Assembly (NCBI GenBank): GCA_023264085.1
Contig: JALQTF010000058.1
Location: forward strand, 1-45,749
Reading direction: 5' to 3'
Source of the DNA: Acholeplasmataceae bacterium
GTDB lineage: Bacteria > Bacillota_I > Bacilli_A > Acholeplasmatales > Acholeplasmataceae
DNA length: 45,749 bases
The position numbers and the translations under genes were made by a program. The notes under the pieces were generated by a model. That model was not told where the DNA came from. It ran no database searches and saw only the letters and a program-made list of their open reading frames with translations. Shown piece after piece: positions 16,403 to 25,176 of this stretch. Positions within the stretch are counted from its first letter, which is position 1. Every line of letters starts with the position of its first letter.

Positions 16403-17707
16403 ATGCACAAATATTTTCCTCAAACTATACATGATCAAAAGAAAATGCTCGATGAGATTGGTGCATCTTCTATTGATGACCTCTTTCATGCCATTCCGGA
16501 TACATTAAAATATCATGGTACGTTTGATTTACCTTTATCGCTAGGTGATTTTCAACTCACAAAGCATATGCAAGAAAAACAGGCAATGAACGCTTCTTTA
16601 ACCGTATTTAGAGGTGCTGGGGCATTTGATCATTATATTCCAACTGTTGTTAGAAACATTACAACTAGACAAGAATTTCTAACTTCATATACTCCATATC
16701 AACCAGAAGTCGCTCAAGGAACACTTCAGTATATTTTTGAATACCAAAGTATTGTTTCAGAACTTACCGGTATGGATGTTTCTAATGCATCCATGTATGA
16801 TGGCACAACTGCAACTGCTGAAGCAATGTATATGGCCTATGGTATTACTGGTAAATCGACGATTTGTGTTTCGAAAACTTTAAATGATCACATCCTTGAA
16901 GTTATTGAAACCTATGCATATTTCAGAAATATTGACATTAGATATGTCGAAGAGAAAAATGGTCATATTGATTTGACTGGTATTGATGAGTTACTTCAAG
17001 ATTCCATGGGTATCATCGTTCAATCACCAAATAAATATGGCATCATTGAAACTTATGAAGATTTAAGCGATAAAGTACACCAACACAAAGGCCTTTTTAT
17101 TTTTAATAGAGAGGGTCAAGCACTTTCTTTATTAAAAACCCCTAAAGATGAAGGTGCAGATATTGCTTGTGGAGATTTACAAGCACTCGGTATTCCTTTA
17201 TCTTCTGGTGGACCTTATATAGGATATTTAGCCACTAACCAAACATACATTAGAAAACTTCCTGGACGTATTTGTGGGTTGACAAAAGATGTCGATGGTA
17301 AACGTGCTTTTGTACTTACATTACAAGCACGAGAACAACATATTAGAAGAGATAAAGCCAATTCTAACATTTGTAGTAATCAATCTTTAAATGCGCTTGC
17401 TGTTACAGTTTATGTTTCTTCACTTGGCAAAAAAGGATTAAAAGATGTTGCTCAAGCATGTTTAAATGGTGCATATCATTTTAAAAACATGTTATTAAAA
17501 ACAGGATTATTTGAAGATGTTTATAAACATGCACATTTTAAAGAATTCACCTTAAAATATTTAGGTGATCCAACATCATTAAATACACTTGTTAGACAGC
17601 ATGGTTTTTTAGGTCCTGTCATTCAAAACAATCAAATGGTAACTTTTGCAGTCACAGAAAAACGTACCATTGAAGACATGCAAGCGTTTGTGGAGGTGCT
17701 TCAATGA
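16403..17707 (+). CDS. gcvPA: Glycine dehydrogenase (decarboxylating) subunit 1
   Basis: A 434-residue N-terminal half of the split P protein. Landmarks are FRGAGAFDHYIPTVVRNI, FLTSYTPYQPEVAQGTLQYI and MDVSNASMYDGTTATAEAM, all typical of the alpha subunit of the heterotetrameric type used in Firmicutes. It lacks the PLP lysine, which is in the B subunit. Glycine is decarboxylated and the aminomethyl group passed to GcvH. AGGAG is seven bases upstream of the ATG. The end overlaps gcvPB by four bases, suiting stoichiometric production. Confidence 0.97.
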   Translation: MHKYFPQTIHDQKKMLDEIGASSIDDLFHAIPDTLKYHGTFDLPLSLGDFQLTKHMQEKQAMNASLTVFRGAGAFDHYIPTVVRNITTRQEFLTSYTPYQPEVAQGTLQYIFEYQSIVSELTGMDVSNASMYDGTTATAEAMYMAYGITGKSTICVSKTLNDHILEVIETYAYFRNIDIRYVEEKNGHIDLTGIDELLQDSMGIIVQSPNKYGIIETYEDLSDKVHQHKGLFIFNREGQALSLLKTPKDEGADIACGDLQALGIPLSSGGPYIGYLATNQTYIRKLPGRICGLTKDVDGKRAFVLTLQAREQHIRRDKANSNICSNQSLNALAVTVYVSSLGKKGLKDVAQACLNGAYHFKNMLLKTGLFEDVYKHAHFKEFTLKYLGDPTSLNTLVRQHGFLGPVIQNNQMVTFAVTEKRTIEDMQAFVEVLQ

Positions 17708-19170
17708 GACCATTTGATCAAACGCTTATCTTTGAAAAATCAACCCATGAAAGACAAGCTTCCCATTTTACATTTGAAAAGTTTGAACCCGTTACATTAC
17801 CCGATCATCTTTTAAGACATGACGATCCACTTCTTCCTGAAGTATCCGAACTTGAACTCATGAGACATTTTATCAATATGTCTACTAAAAACATGGGGAT
17901 TGAAACAGGGTTTTATCCACTTGGTTCATGTACCATGAAGTATAATCCTAAAATCAATGATGAACTTGCAACATTAAATGGGTTCATAGATACACATCCA
18001 TTATCAAATGACGAAGATATGCAAGGCATACTTTCCATTTATGATGACACCCAAAAAATGTTGTCTACTCTCACTGGTATGGATACATTTAGTTTAAATC
18101 CATTTGCAGGTGCACATGGAGAACAAACAGGACTCATGATCATTAAAAAGTATCATGAAAAACAAGGCAATTCACATAAAAATGTTATTATCGTCCCTGA
18201 TAATGCGCACGGGACGAATCCAGCATCTGCAGTGATATGCGGGTTTAAAGTTGTTGAAATAAAGTCTAATCCGGATGGAACGGTTAACTTAGAAGCACTG
18301 GAATCTGTTCTAGATGACTCTGTGGCTGGACTGATGCTCACCAATCCTAATACCGCAGGTGTCTTTGAAAAAGATATTCGCCTTATTGCAGACAAAGTGC
18401 ATGAAAAAGGTGGATTACTATATTATGATGGTGCGAATTTAAATGCCCTTGTCGGTGTTGCGAGACCTGCAGATATGGGATTTGATGTCATGCATATTAA
18501 TTTACACAAGACTTTTTCTACACCGCATGGTGGTGGTGGTCCAGGATCTGGACCAGTAGGTGTTGTGTCGTCTTTAAAACAATTTCTTCCCAATCCTCAA
18601 GTAGTCTTTGATAATAAACAATACAAACGTGTCTATCATCCCGATTCGATTGGAAGAGTTGGCGGTTTTATAGGGAACACACTCGTGTATTTACGTGCAT
18701 ATGTTTATATGCGATCGCTTGGAAAAGAACATTTAATTGAAATTGGTCCCCGTGCAGTCCTCAATGCAAACTATGTAAAAACGCGATTAAAAGATCACTT
18801 TAATATGCCTTTAAAAGATTATTGCATGCATGAATTTGTCTATGATGGACTCAAAGATAATTCAGATATTAAAACATTAGATATCGCTAAACGACTTTTA
18901 GATTTTGGGATCCATGCACCGACGATTTACTTCCCACTCATTTATAAGCAAGCGATGATGATAGAGCCTACAGAAGCTGAATCATTACAAACGCTAGATA
19001 CATTCATAGAAGTGATGGAACATATCGTTAAGGAAGCTAAAGAAACACCTGAAATACTTAAAACAGCACCACATCATGGATATGTCAAACGTTTAGATGA
19101 AGCAACTGCTGCAAGACATCCAATTTTAACGTATCGTCAATTCAAAGAAAAAGAAGTGTCTCAATCTTGA
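17704..19170 (+). CDS. gcvPB: Glycine dehydrogenase (decarboxylating) subunit 2
   Basis: A 488-residue C-terminal half of the P protein. It contains GFYPLGSCTMKYNPK near the N-terminus, NPFAGAHGEQTGLMII, VPDNAHGTNPASA, YYDGANLNALVG, and the PLP lysine K269 in INLHKTFSTPHGGGGPG. The ribosome site GGAGGTG lies inside the end of gcvPA. It is the last gene of the operon; its final codons form the left arm of the terminator at 19148-19185, and its TGA stop overlaps the convergent osmC-type gene. Confidence 0.98.
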   Translation: MRPFDQTLIFEKSTHERQASHFTFEKFEPVTLPDHLLRHDDPLLPEVSELELMRHFINMSTKNMGIETGFYPLGSCTMKYNPKINDELATLNGFIDTHPLSNDEDMQGILSIYDDTQKMLSTLTGMDTFSLNPFAGAHGEQTGLMIIKKYHEKQGNSHKNVIIVPDNAHGTNPASAVICGFKVVEIKSNPDGTVNLEALESVLDDSVAGLMLTNPNTAGVFEKDIRLIADKVHEKGGLLYYDGANLNALVGVARPADMGFDVMHINLHKTFSTPHGGGGPGSGPVGVVSSLKQFLPNPQVVFDNKQYKRVYHPDSIGRVGGFIGNTLVYLRAYVYMRSLGKEHLIEIGPRAVLNANYVKTRLKDHFNMPLKDYCMHEFVYDGLKDNSDIKTLDIAKRLLDFGIHAPTIYFPLIYKQAMMIEPTEAESLQTLDTFIEVMEHIVKEAKETPEILKTAPHHGYVKRLDEATAARHPILTYRQFKEKEVSQS

Positions 19171-19185
19171 GTCACTTCTTTTTTT
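19148..19185. terminator. Bidirectional terminator between gcvPB and the OsmC gene
   Basis: The arms AAAAAGAAGTG (19148-19158) and CACTTCTTTTT (19173-19183) are perfectly complementary, with an inner CTCAA/TTGAG pairing in the loop and A/T runs on both sides. It serves the plus-strand gcv operon (T run to 19185) and, through the A run, the minus-strand gene that ends at 19161. Both reading frames run through it. Confidence 0.82.
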
Positions 19186-19592
19186 AATGAGATACCTCTA
19201 ATTTGTATATTTTTTGCCTGCAATAGTTTAGAAATTGGACATCGTTGATGTGTTTCTTCTACTAACATGTTTATTAATGCATCATCTTCAGTATCGATAT
19301 ATAATCTCGCATCATAATAAAATTGATATCCAACTGGTGGCCCTTGGTCTAATTCCATATGAAAATCTACTTCTGTATACGTTTTAAACGTTAAGGATTG
19401 AATTTCTAATACATACCGCAAAGTCGATTCTAAGCATGTCGCCCATGAAAATGCTAAAAGTTCACCTGGATTGTACCCATCTTCTTTTTTTAATGTCGGT
19501 TTAAATAGAAGAGATCTTCCAGATGAAGATGTTGAAAAACCTTGATCAGCATGCGTATTTTTAATTGTAATTGAGTAAAGTCTTTTTTTCAT
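19161..19592 (-). CDS. OsmC/Ohr family peroxide-detoxifying protein
   Basis: About 143 residues from the ATG at 19592 (a GTG at 19601 would add MDY). The N-terminal beta region YSITIKNTHADQGFSTSSSGRSLLFKP leads to GYNPGELLAFSWATCLESTLRYV, containing the first reactive cysteine. ETHQRCPISKLLQ holds the second, giving the two-cysteine layout of thiol-dependent hydroperoxide reductases. Such proteins reduce organic hydroperoxides, often using lipoyl or small thiols as reductant; next to lipoyl-dependent gcv genes this is suggestive but unproven. It is divergent from the MFS gene with only about 30 bases between starts. Confidence 0.85.
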   Translation of the reverse strand: MKKRLYSITIKNTHADQGFSTSSSGRSLLFKPTLKKEDGYNPGELLAFSWATCLESTLRYVLEIQSLTFKTYTEVDFHMELDQGPPVGYQFYYDARLYIDTEDDALINMLVEETHQRCPISKLLQAKNIQIRGISLKKEVTQD

Positions 19593-19612
19593 ATAGTCCA
19601 CTTAATTAATGA

Positions 19613-19625
19613 TATAATTTTTCTG
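19613..19625 (+). promoter_or_regulatory. -10 element placed for a leaderless MFS transcript
   Basis: TATAAT (19613-19618) is followed after six bases by the GTG start at 19625, so the predicted transcription start coincides with the start codon. There is no Shine-Dalgarno in the preceding 20 bases and no clear -35. Confidence 0.45.
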
Positions 19626-20797
19626 TGAAAAAAGAAATTAGATTTATTCTTATCTTAACATTGATCCAAGGAATTGCCCATAATCTTGCACATCCAATTA
19701 CACCAAGCTATGTGTCTTATTTAGGTATAAATGATGTCATGTTTGGTGTTTTTTTTGCTTCAATGAGTGCAGGTATTGTCATGGGTGCGCCTTTATGGGG
19801 GATTCTTTCAGACAAAGGGAATCATAAATTATGGATGTTTATAGGGAACATCATGTATGCCATTGGTCAACTCATATATGGATTTTCTGAAGATGTGAGT
19901 TGGATGATCGTTGCAAGAGTCTTCTCTGGATTAGGTGCTGCATCTGGTATTACGATTTATGCAGCACTCATATTAATGCATTCTAATAAACATGTTGTTG
20001 GAAGAAATTTATCTTTATTTGGTGGGGCACTTACACTTGGTGGGTCACTTGGATACTTCTTCGGTGGTCAATTATCTAGTCTTCAGACATATTTTAATGC
20101 ACTCTCGTATCAATATGTGTTTTTTATTCAATCGATTCTCACAATCGTTTATGCAGTATTTATTATTGTATTGATTAAAAACCCACCTGTAAAAACCAGT
20201 CAAACTTACATTCCTTTTTACAAACATATCCTTTCGATTTTTAATTTAAAACTGCATCAATGGCTGTTTTACATTGCATTATTGATCGCCACGATGAGTT
20301 TTACATTTGTAAGTAAATATGTTGATGTCTATTTCAGAGACTTAAACTATGATCCAAGTATGCTCGGTACATTTGTTTTATTTACAGGGTTGATTAGTTT
20401 ACTAACATCACTTGTAATTGTGCCTAGACTCTTTAAGCTCCCTTTTAATAAAACGTTTATAACAATAACTCTTATAGGTGCTGTGGCTTTATGGATGACC
20501 TTTCAATTATCGAATTTACTTGTAAGTCTTTATACGATATTTTCTATTTATGTGTTTTCTAAAACTGCCCATCAACCGTTTGAACAAAGTCATATCTCTA
20601 CTTATGCTTCTGATGATTACGGAAGAATCATGGGTATAAGACAGTTATTTGTAGGTTTAGGCATGATATTTGGTCCAATAGTTGGTAGCTTCATTTATTC
20701 TTACAATCGCAGTTTATCTTTTGAAATTGCAGCTTATTTGATCATTCTAAGTATTGGCATGATGATGATAAGTATTAAACACCAACCATCTAAATAA
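19625..20797 (+). CDS. Major facilitator superfamily drug/metabolite exporter
   Basis: A 390-residue protein with about 12 hydrophobic segments. The loop 2-3 motif GILSDKGNHKLWMFIGNIMY matches the MFS G-x-L-x-D-(K/R)-x-G-(R/K) signature, and VARVFSGLGAASGITIYA is the helix 4 region of drug:proton antiporters (DHA1 type). RIMGIRQLFVGLGMIFGPIVG corresponds to the second-half repeat. The substrate is unknown. The GTG start is chosen because the hydrophobic N-terminus begins at once and no other start precedes the first helix; it may be leaderless. The stop codon lies within the CRE-like palindrome that precedes crr. Confidence 0.87.
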   Translation: MKKEIRFILILTLIQGIAHNLAHPITPSYVSYLGINDVMFGVFFASMSAGIVMGAPLWGILSDKGNHKLWMFIGNIMYAIGQLIYGFSEDVSWMIVARVFSGLGAASGITIYAALILMHSNKHVVGRNLSLFGGALTLGGSLGYFFGGQLSSLQTYFNALSYQYVFFIQSILTIVYAVFIIVLIKNPPVKTSQTYIPFYKHILSIFNLKLHQWLFYIALLIATMSFTFVSKYVDVYFRDLNYDPSMLGTFVLFTGLISLLTSLVIVPRLFKLPFNKTFITITLIGAVALWMTFQLSNLLVSLYTIFSIYVFSKTAHQPFEQSHISTYASDDYGRIMGIRQLFVGLGMIFGPIVGSFIYSYNRSLSFEIAAYLIILSIGMMMISIKHQPSK

Positions 20798-20807
20798 AAC
20801 GTTTTCA
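20794..20807. promoter_or_regulatory. Candidate catabolite-responsive element upstream of crr-ptsI
   Basis: ATAAAACGTTTTCA on the plus strand reads TGAAAACGTTTTAT on the minus strand, sharing 13 bases (TGAAAACGTTTTA) with the palindrome before gpmI and matching 12 of 14 CRE positions. The centre is about 43 bases before the predicted crr transcript start (-10 TATAAT at 20832-20837), overlapping where a -35 would be. Confidence 0.4.
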
Positions 20808-20831
20808 TTCATTTGTCTTTTCTTTTTATCT

Positions 20832-20837
20832 TATAAT
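20832..20837 (+). promoter_or_regulatory. crr: -10 element of the crr-ptsI promoter
   Basis: TATAAT is 15 bases before the crr ATG, with GAGGG four bases before it. A start near 20844 leaves a leader of about nine bases. The -35 region (TCATTT) is weak and adjoins the CRE-like palindrome. Confidence 0.55.
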
Positions 20838-20852
20838 ACATGTGAGGGTATC

Positions 20853-21266
20853 ATGACGTTTTTATTTAAAAATCCATTTGATGGTGATTTACAACCAATT
20901 CAACAAACTCCAGATGACATTTTTTCTCATAAATTATTAGGAGATGGGTTTGTTGTAAACCCTAAAAATAAAACGATTGTTGCACCTATAGAAGGTGTGA
21001 TTGAAACCCTTCATCCATCAAAACATTTATTGATCATTAAAGGCAAAGATGTCCATGTGATGTTACATCTAGGATTTAAGGCCCGTCATGACATTGTGAA
21101 GTGGCACTTAAATATTGGTGATCATGTAACCATTGGTATGCCAATAGGGACACTCTTAGAGAACTTTTTTAAACAGACTTCTAAAGATCAATCTTGTAAT
21201 ATTGTATTTGTAGAAAAAGAAACTTGTACATTAATTAATGACCAAATAACATGTGAGGAGCGTTAA
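20853..21266 (+). CDS. crr: PTS glucose-family IIA component
   Basis: A 137-residue free-standing EIIA(Glc) domain. PFDGDLQPIQQTPDDIFSHKLLGDGF is the N-terminal strand region, TIVAPIEGVIE the beta core, and the two active-site histidines appear as PSKHLLIIKG and DVHVMLHLGFKA; the latter is the phospho-acceptor. It relays phosphate from HPr to a membrane EIIBC. Length is slightly below E. coli Crr (169) and lacks its N-terminal amphipathic tail. Located just before ptsI, as in several mollicutes; HPr (ptsH) is not in the window. Confidence 0.95.
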   Translation: MTFLFKNPFDGDLQPIQQTPDDIFSHKLLGDGFVVNPKNKTIVAPIEGVIETLHPSKHLLIIKGKDVHVMLHLGFKARHDIVKWHLNIGDHVTIGMPIGTLLENFFKQTSKDQSCNIVFVEKETCTLINDQITCEER

Positions 21267-22947
21267 TACACTGATTACAATTGTTCCTGGTTATGGAATC
21301 GGTAAAACATATATTGTTGAGTCACTTGAAAAAACACCTTCACTTAAGATTGTCCATGACCCAAAAAAAGAACTTCATATATTAGATCAAGCATTAAAAA
21401 CTTTTAGAGCAGAATTAGAATCTATGTTACATGATCCTTCATCACATGACGTGCTTGCTTTTCAATATGCAATGGCGATGGATGAAGAATTTATACAATC
21501 GATAAAATCTTATATTACTGATAAACAAATGAATGCAGGGTATGCATTGAGAGTGGCATTAGACTACTATGTTTCTGTATTATCTACTTCATCTAATGCA
21601 TACATGCGTGATCGCATTGATGATTTTGAATCTTTTTATGAACGAATGTTATATGTCATACAAGGCATCCCTTTCATCGATATGAAACACATTCAAGAAG
21701 ATATTATCGTTGTATTAAAAACACTTAACTTACATATCATGAATCAATTGAGTACGTTGCATGTCAAAGGTATCATCACATCATCAAAATCAATCACATC
21801 ACATGCAGCGATTATCGCCAAGCAAAAAGGCATTCCATCTTTATTTGGAGTAGATGATTTAGATCAATTCAAGCATGGTGATTTAATGATTCTTGATGCC
21901 GATGAAAAACAAATTCATATTCAACCTAATGCTAAAGTGATTGATGCGTATCATAAACCTCTTAATAAAGAGACCTCTCAAGCAACTCAATTCGCACAAT
22001 GGAAACATCAACCATCTATAACAAAAGATGGTATTCATATTCCTGTTGAAGCAAATATGTCATCCATACATGACCTAGAAGGTATACAATCATCTGGTGC
22101 TGAAGGTATCGGATTGATTCGTACTGAATTATTATTTATTGATAAATTACTAACACCTTCATTTGAAGATCAATTACACATATATCAAAGTATTGTAAAG
22201 CAGTATGAAGGTCATCCCATTACATTTAGGTTATTTGATCTAGGTGGTGAAAAAGTCGTACCTTTTATTAGATTAAAAAAAGAAGACAATCCTTTATTAG
22301 GTTTACGTGGAATTCGTCTTTTCCAGAAATATCAACAACTCTTCTACAACCAAATCAAAGCATTGTTAATGAGTGCTGCTCACGGTCATGTGCGATTATT
22401 GATACCCATGGTCTCTACAAAAAAAGAACTTATTGAAGTCATTACATTTATCAATCAAATCAAACAAGAATGTATCGATAAAAACATACCTGTTGGTGAT
22501 ATCAAAATCGGTGTGATGATTGAAGTTCCTTCATTAGCTTTATCTGCGCATTTAATATCGCCGATTGTTGATTTTTTCTCAATCGGTACGAATGATCTTG
22601 TGCAATATACAATGGCTTCTGATCGTTCTTTGTTACTTGATAATGACATTGCAGATCCATTTCATCCTTCCATCATTTCACTCATCAATCATGTTGCAGA
22701 AAGTGCAAATAAACATCATATTCCTGTAAGCGTATGTGGGGATATTGCATCTAATGAAGATTATGCATCCTTACTTATTGCTTTAGGGATAACAAGTTTG
22801 TCAATGGTTCCAAATAAAATTTTATCCATGAAACAACATATCTCAGAATTACATGTACATCATTTAAAATCATTAAAGCCTGATATATTATTAGTTGATG
22901 ATGAAGAAAAAGTCAAAATATTATTTAAAAAAACACCTTCATTTTAG
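21253..22947 (+). CDS. ptsI: PTS enzyme I (phosphoenolpyruvate-protein phosphotransferase)
   Basis: A 564-residue enzyme I counted from the first allowed start, GTG at 21253. The phosphohistidine is in SSKSITSHAAIIAKQKGIPS (about residues 175-194). The PEP-binding barrel follows with GAEGIGLIRTELLF, FRLFDLGGEK and LGLRGIRLF. DFFSIGTNDLVQYTMASDRS and VSVCGDIASN complete the active site. It takes phosphate from PEP to HPr. The GTG has no ribosome site, whereas GAGGAG at 21255-21260 sits ten bases before an in-frame CTG at 21271 whose product would align with the usual EI N-terminus; the real start may be that CTG. Confidence 0.96.
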   Translation: MRSVNTLITIVPGYGIGKTYIVESLEKTPSLKIVHDPKKELHILDQALKTFRAELESMLHDPSSHDVLAFQYAMAMDEEFIQSIKSYITDKQMNAGYALRVALDYYVSVLSTSSNAYMRDRIDDFESFYERMLYVIQGIPFIDMKHIQEDIIVVLKTLNLHIMNQLSTLHVKGIITSSKSITSHAAIIAKQKGIPSLFGVDDLDQFKHGDLMILDADEKQIHIQPNAKVIDAYHKPLNKETSQATQFAQWKHQPSITKDGIHIPVEANMSSIHDLEGIQSSGAEGIGLIRTELLFIDKLLTPSFEDQLHIYQSIVKQYEGHPITFRLFDLGGEKVVPFIRLKKEDNPLLGLRGIRLFQKYQQLFYNQIKALLMSAAHGHVRLLIPMVSTKKELIEVITFINQIKQECIDKNIPVGDIKIGVMIEVPSLALSAHLISPIVDFFSIGTNDLVQYTMASDRSLLLDNDIADPFHPSIISLINHVAESANKHHIPVSVCGDIASNEDYASLLIALGITSLSMVPNKILSMKQHISELHVHHLKSLKPDILLVDDEEKVKILFKKTPSF

Positions 22948-22961
22948 AAGGTGTTTTTTTT
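22928..22961. terminator. Bidirectional terminator after ptsI
   Basis: AAAAAACACCTTC (22928-22940) and GAAGGTGTTTTTT (22947-22959) form a 13-base perfect stem with a six-base loop that contains the ptsI stop TAG, followed by a T run to 22961. The A run on the other side lets it work for the convergent permease gene ending at 22960. Confidence 0.88.
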
Positions 22962-24195
22962 ATTCATGTTTCGATTTTTGAATATAAAATTTAAGTCGTT
23001 TAAATAATTTTGTTTGTTCATAACTAAGGATTGCAACTTTATATATCGGCGTGACAAGTATAATGACAATCCCTGTAGATATAAGTAATGTTAATAAAGC
23101 CAATATAACCTCAATATTTGAGAGTAGTCCTGAAGCATAGGCTATAGGCACTGTCATTGGTGCAAAAAAAGGAATAAAGGAAGCAACTTTTAAGATCGTA
23201 TCTCCTCCTGCAGCGGAGGCAAATAAAGAAATATAAAATCCTATGACAAGCAAGATCATGATTGGTCCTTGAAAGGTTTGATAATCTTCTTGAGTCGTTG
23301 CGATTGAGGCTGTTAATGCAGCAATCACTAAATACAGCATCGCACCAATGAATATAAATAAAGTCGTAATCATTAATATACTTTGCCAGTTAGGAAAGTA
23401 TTGAACAAATACTTCAGTTAAAGATTCTGTTGTAATCCCTGTAACAGATGAACTTTGATTTCCTATGGCACTACCAATGAACCCATATGTAATTAGTAAT
23501 ACACTTTGAATAAGAATAAATATTAAACTCGCAATAATTTTTGATAAAAAATGAATGCTTGCTTTGACACTTGAAATAATGGTTTCAATAGCTTTAGATG
23601 ATTTCTCTTCAATAATATCAACACCAACAAATTGAATTCCAAAGGTCAATATTAGAAATAATGGCAGCGTAAACACAGAAGATAATCCACTGATGATTTC
23701 ATTAATGACTGGATCTTCATAGTCTTGTGGTAAAAAGGTTTCTGTTGTTGGTGGTATGTAGTTTTGATTTTGATTGATCACATCTAAAAGTTGAATGGTT
23801 TGCAAAATCGCAGTATCATGAGTTGTATTAAACCGAAACATTTGAATATTGATAGATGATTCTTCAGAATTGAGTACCAACAATATATCGTATAACTGTT
23901 GATCAAAAAATGTATCTTTTAGTTCTAATGAACCTTCAGTAAATATAAATATGTCTTCTTCTAAACCTTCATTAAGTGTTATACTCAGTGCTGAAATATA
24001 AGGTAATGTCTCATGATCTGTGATATATGCAATTTGAACGGTTGGATCATTATCATTATCAAATAAGCCAATGATTGTTGGTAAATTAATAATCACAATG
24101 GTGAGTAATCCAATGATGATATTTGAAATTAAAAATGACTTTTTAAGAATTCTTTTTTTTAATCCAAATGCAATGAGAAATTTAAGCTTTTTCAT
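22960..24195 (-). CDS. ABC-2 type exporter permease (NatB/YhaP-like)
   Basis: A 411-residue membrane protein. An N-terminal helix (about residues 21-44) is followed by a large external domain of about 130 residues, then five to six helices from PLFLILTFGIQFVGVDIIEEKSSKAIE onward. The motif EEKSSKAIETIISSV after the second helix is the hallmark of ABC-2 permeases of the NatB/YhaP group. It pairs with the ATPase encoded upstream, whose end it overlaps by 14 bases. Exported substrate unknown; NatAB extrudes sodium, but that cannot be assumed here. Confidence 0.88.
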   Translation of the reverse strand: MKKLKFLIAFGLKKRILKKSFLISNIIIGLLTIVIINLPTIIGLFDNDNDPTVQIAYITDHETLPYISALSITLNEGLEEDIFIFTEGSLELKDTFFDQQLYDILLVLNSEESSINIQMFRFNTTHDTAILQTIQLLDVINQNQNYIPPTTETFLPQDYEDPVINEIISGLSSVFTLPLFLILTFGIQFVGVDIIEEKSSKAIETIISSVKASIHFLSKIIASLIFILIQSVLLITYGFIGSAIGNQSSSVTGITTESLTEVFVQYFPNWQSILMITTLFIFIGAMLYLVIAALTASIATTQEDYQTFQGPIMILLVIGFYISLFASAAGGDTILKVASFIPFFAPMTVPIAYASGLLSNIEVILALLTLLISTGIVIILVTPIYKVAILSYEQTKLFKRLKFYIQKSKHE

Positions 24196-25084
24196 GTTTG
24201 GTCACCTTATCGATAAAAATTTCTGAAAGAGGAGGTTCTAAAACATCAAATGTCATCACATCTTCATAATTTTTTACAACATCAAAGACATCTTTGACAT
24301 ATGCTTTAGAAGCAACTTTAACCATAGTTGCATTAGGTTGTTCTTCAATATTAATGACACCATTCACTGCTTTAAGTGATGACAAATCCATATGTTTGGC
24401 TTTGATTTTGATATTTAATTTTTGATAGGCTTCCTTAATTTGCTGAATTGGGCCTTCTAAAATGACTTGACCTTTCTCTAAAACAATGATTTTCTCACAA
24501 AATGATTCCACATGATCAAGCTGATGAGATGAAAATATAACCATCGCACCTTGCTTTTGAAAATCTCTAATTGTACGAACAAAAAGTTCAGTATTTATTG
24601 GATCAAGTCCACTAAAGGGTTCATCTAATATAAGAAGTTTAGGATTATTAATTAATGCTGCAATAAATTGTATTTTTTGCTGATTTCCTTTGGATAATTC
24701 CTTTACTTTTTTATTTTTATATTCTGTAATGTTGAAACGATCTAGCCAATAATCCAATCGTTTCTCAATATCATCTTTTAAGACATCCTTTAATTGTCCT
24801 AAGTAAAACATTAAATCTTTGACAGTAATTTTTGTTAATAACGAACGTTCTTCAATCATATAACCAATGTCATTCACATCATCATAACTTACTTGATGAC
24901 CGTTTAAAGTAATCATTCCTGATTTAGGTTGAATGAGTCCCATAATCATTCGAAATGTCGTTGTTTTACCGGCACCATTAGTACCTAATAAACCAAATAT
25001 TTCACCTGGTTTAAGCGTAAAAGATATATTTTGTACAGCTTTTACTTCTCCATATGACATGGAGACGTTTTTCACTTCTAACAT
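24182..25084 (-). CDS. ABC exporter ATP-binding protein (NatA/YhaQ-like)
   Basis: About 300 residues from the ATG at 25084, chosen over the frame's earlier start because GAGGTG lies five bases upstream and the family begins MLEVKNVSMSYG. Walker A is GLLGTNGAGKTTTFRMI, signature ELSKGNQQKIQF, Walker B LLILDEPFSGLDP, and the switch histidine FSSHQLDHVE. The C-terminal 80 residues are the small alpha/beta extension of the YhaQ/NatA group. It powers the permease encoded immediately downstream. A clear promoter lies at 25102-25130. Confidence 0.93.
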   Translation of the reverse strand: MLEVKNVSMSYGEVKAVQNISFTLKPGEIFGLLGTNGAGKTTTFRMIMGLIQPKSGMITLNGHQVSYDDVNDIGYMIEERSLLTKITVKDLMFYLGQLKDVLKDDIEKRLDYWLDRFNITEYKNKKVKELSKGNQQKIQFIAALINNPKLLILDEPFSGLDPINTELFVRTIRDFQKQGAMVIFSSHQLDHVESFCEKIIVLEKGQVILEGPIQQIKEAYQKLNIKIKAKHMDLSSLKAVNGVINIEEQPNATMVKVASKAYVKDVFDVVKNYEDVMTFDVLEPPLSEIFIDKVTKHEKA

Positions 25085-25101
25085 CGTGTCACCTCGTTCA
25101 T

Positions 25102-25130
25102 AGTATATCAATATTATTATAAATTATCAA
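25102..25130 (-). promoter_or_regulatory. Promoter of the ABC exporter operon
   Basis: On the minus strand TTGATA (25130-25125) and TATACT (25107-25102) are separated by exactly 17 bases, and the -10 is extended (TGATATACT). This is one of the best sigma-A-type promoters in the window. The leader is short and carries GAGGTG. Confidence 0.7.
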
Positions 25131-25146
25131 ATATTATTTAATATTA

Positions 25147-25176
25147 CAAAAAAATATGCACCTATAAGTGCATATT
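25147..25176 (-). terminator. Terminator at the end of thrS
   Basis: AATATGCAC / GTGCATATT pair around the loop TTATAG on the minus strand, followed by a run of T. The last residues of ThrRS (NMHL) are encoded in the left arm, and the TAG stop sits in the loop. Confidence 0.8.
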
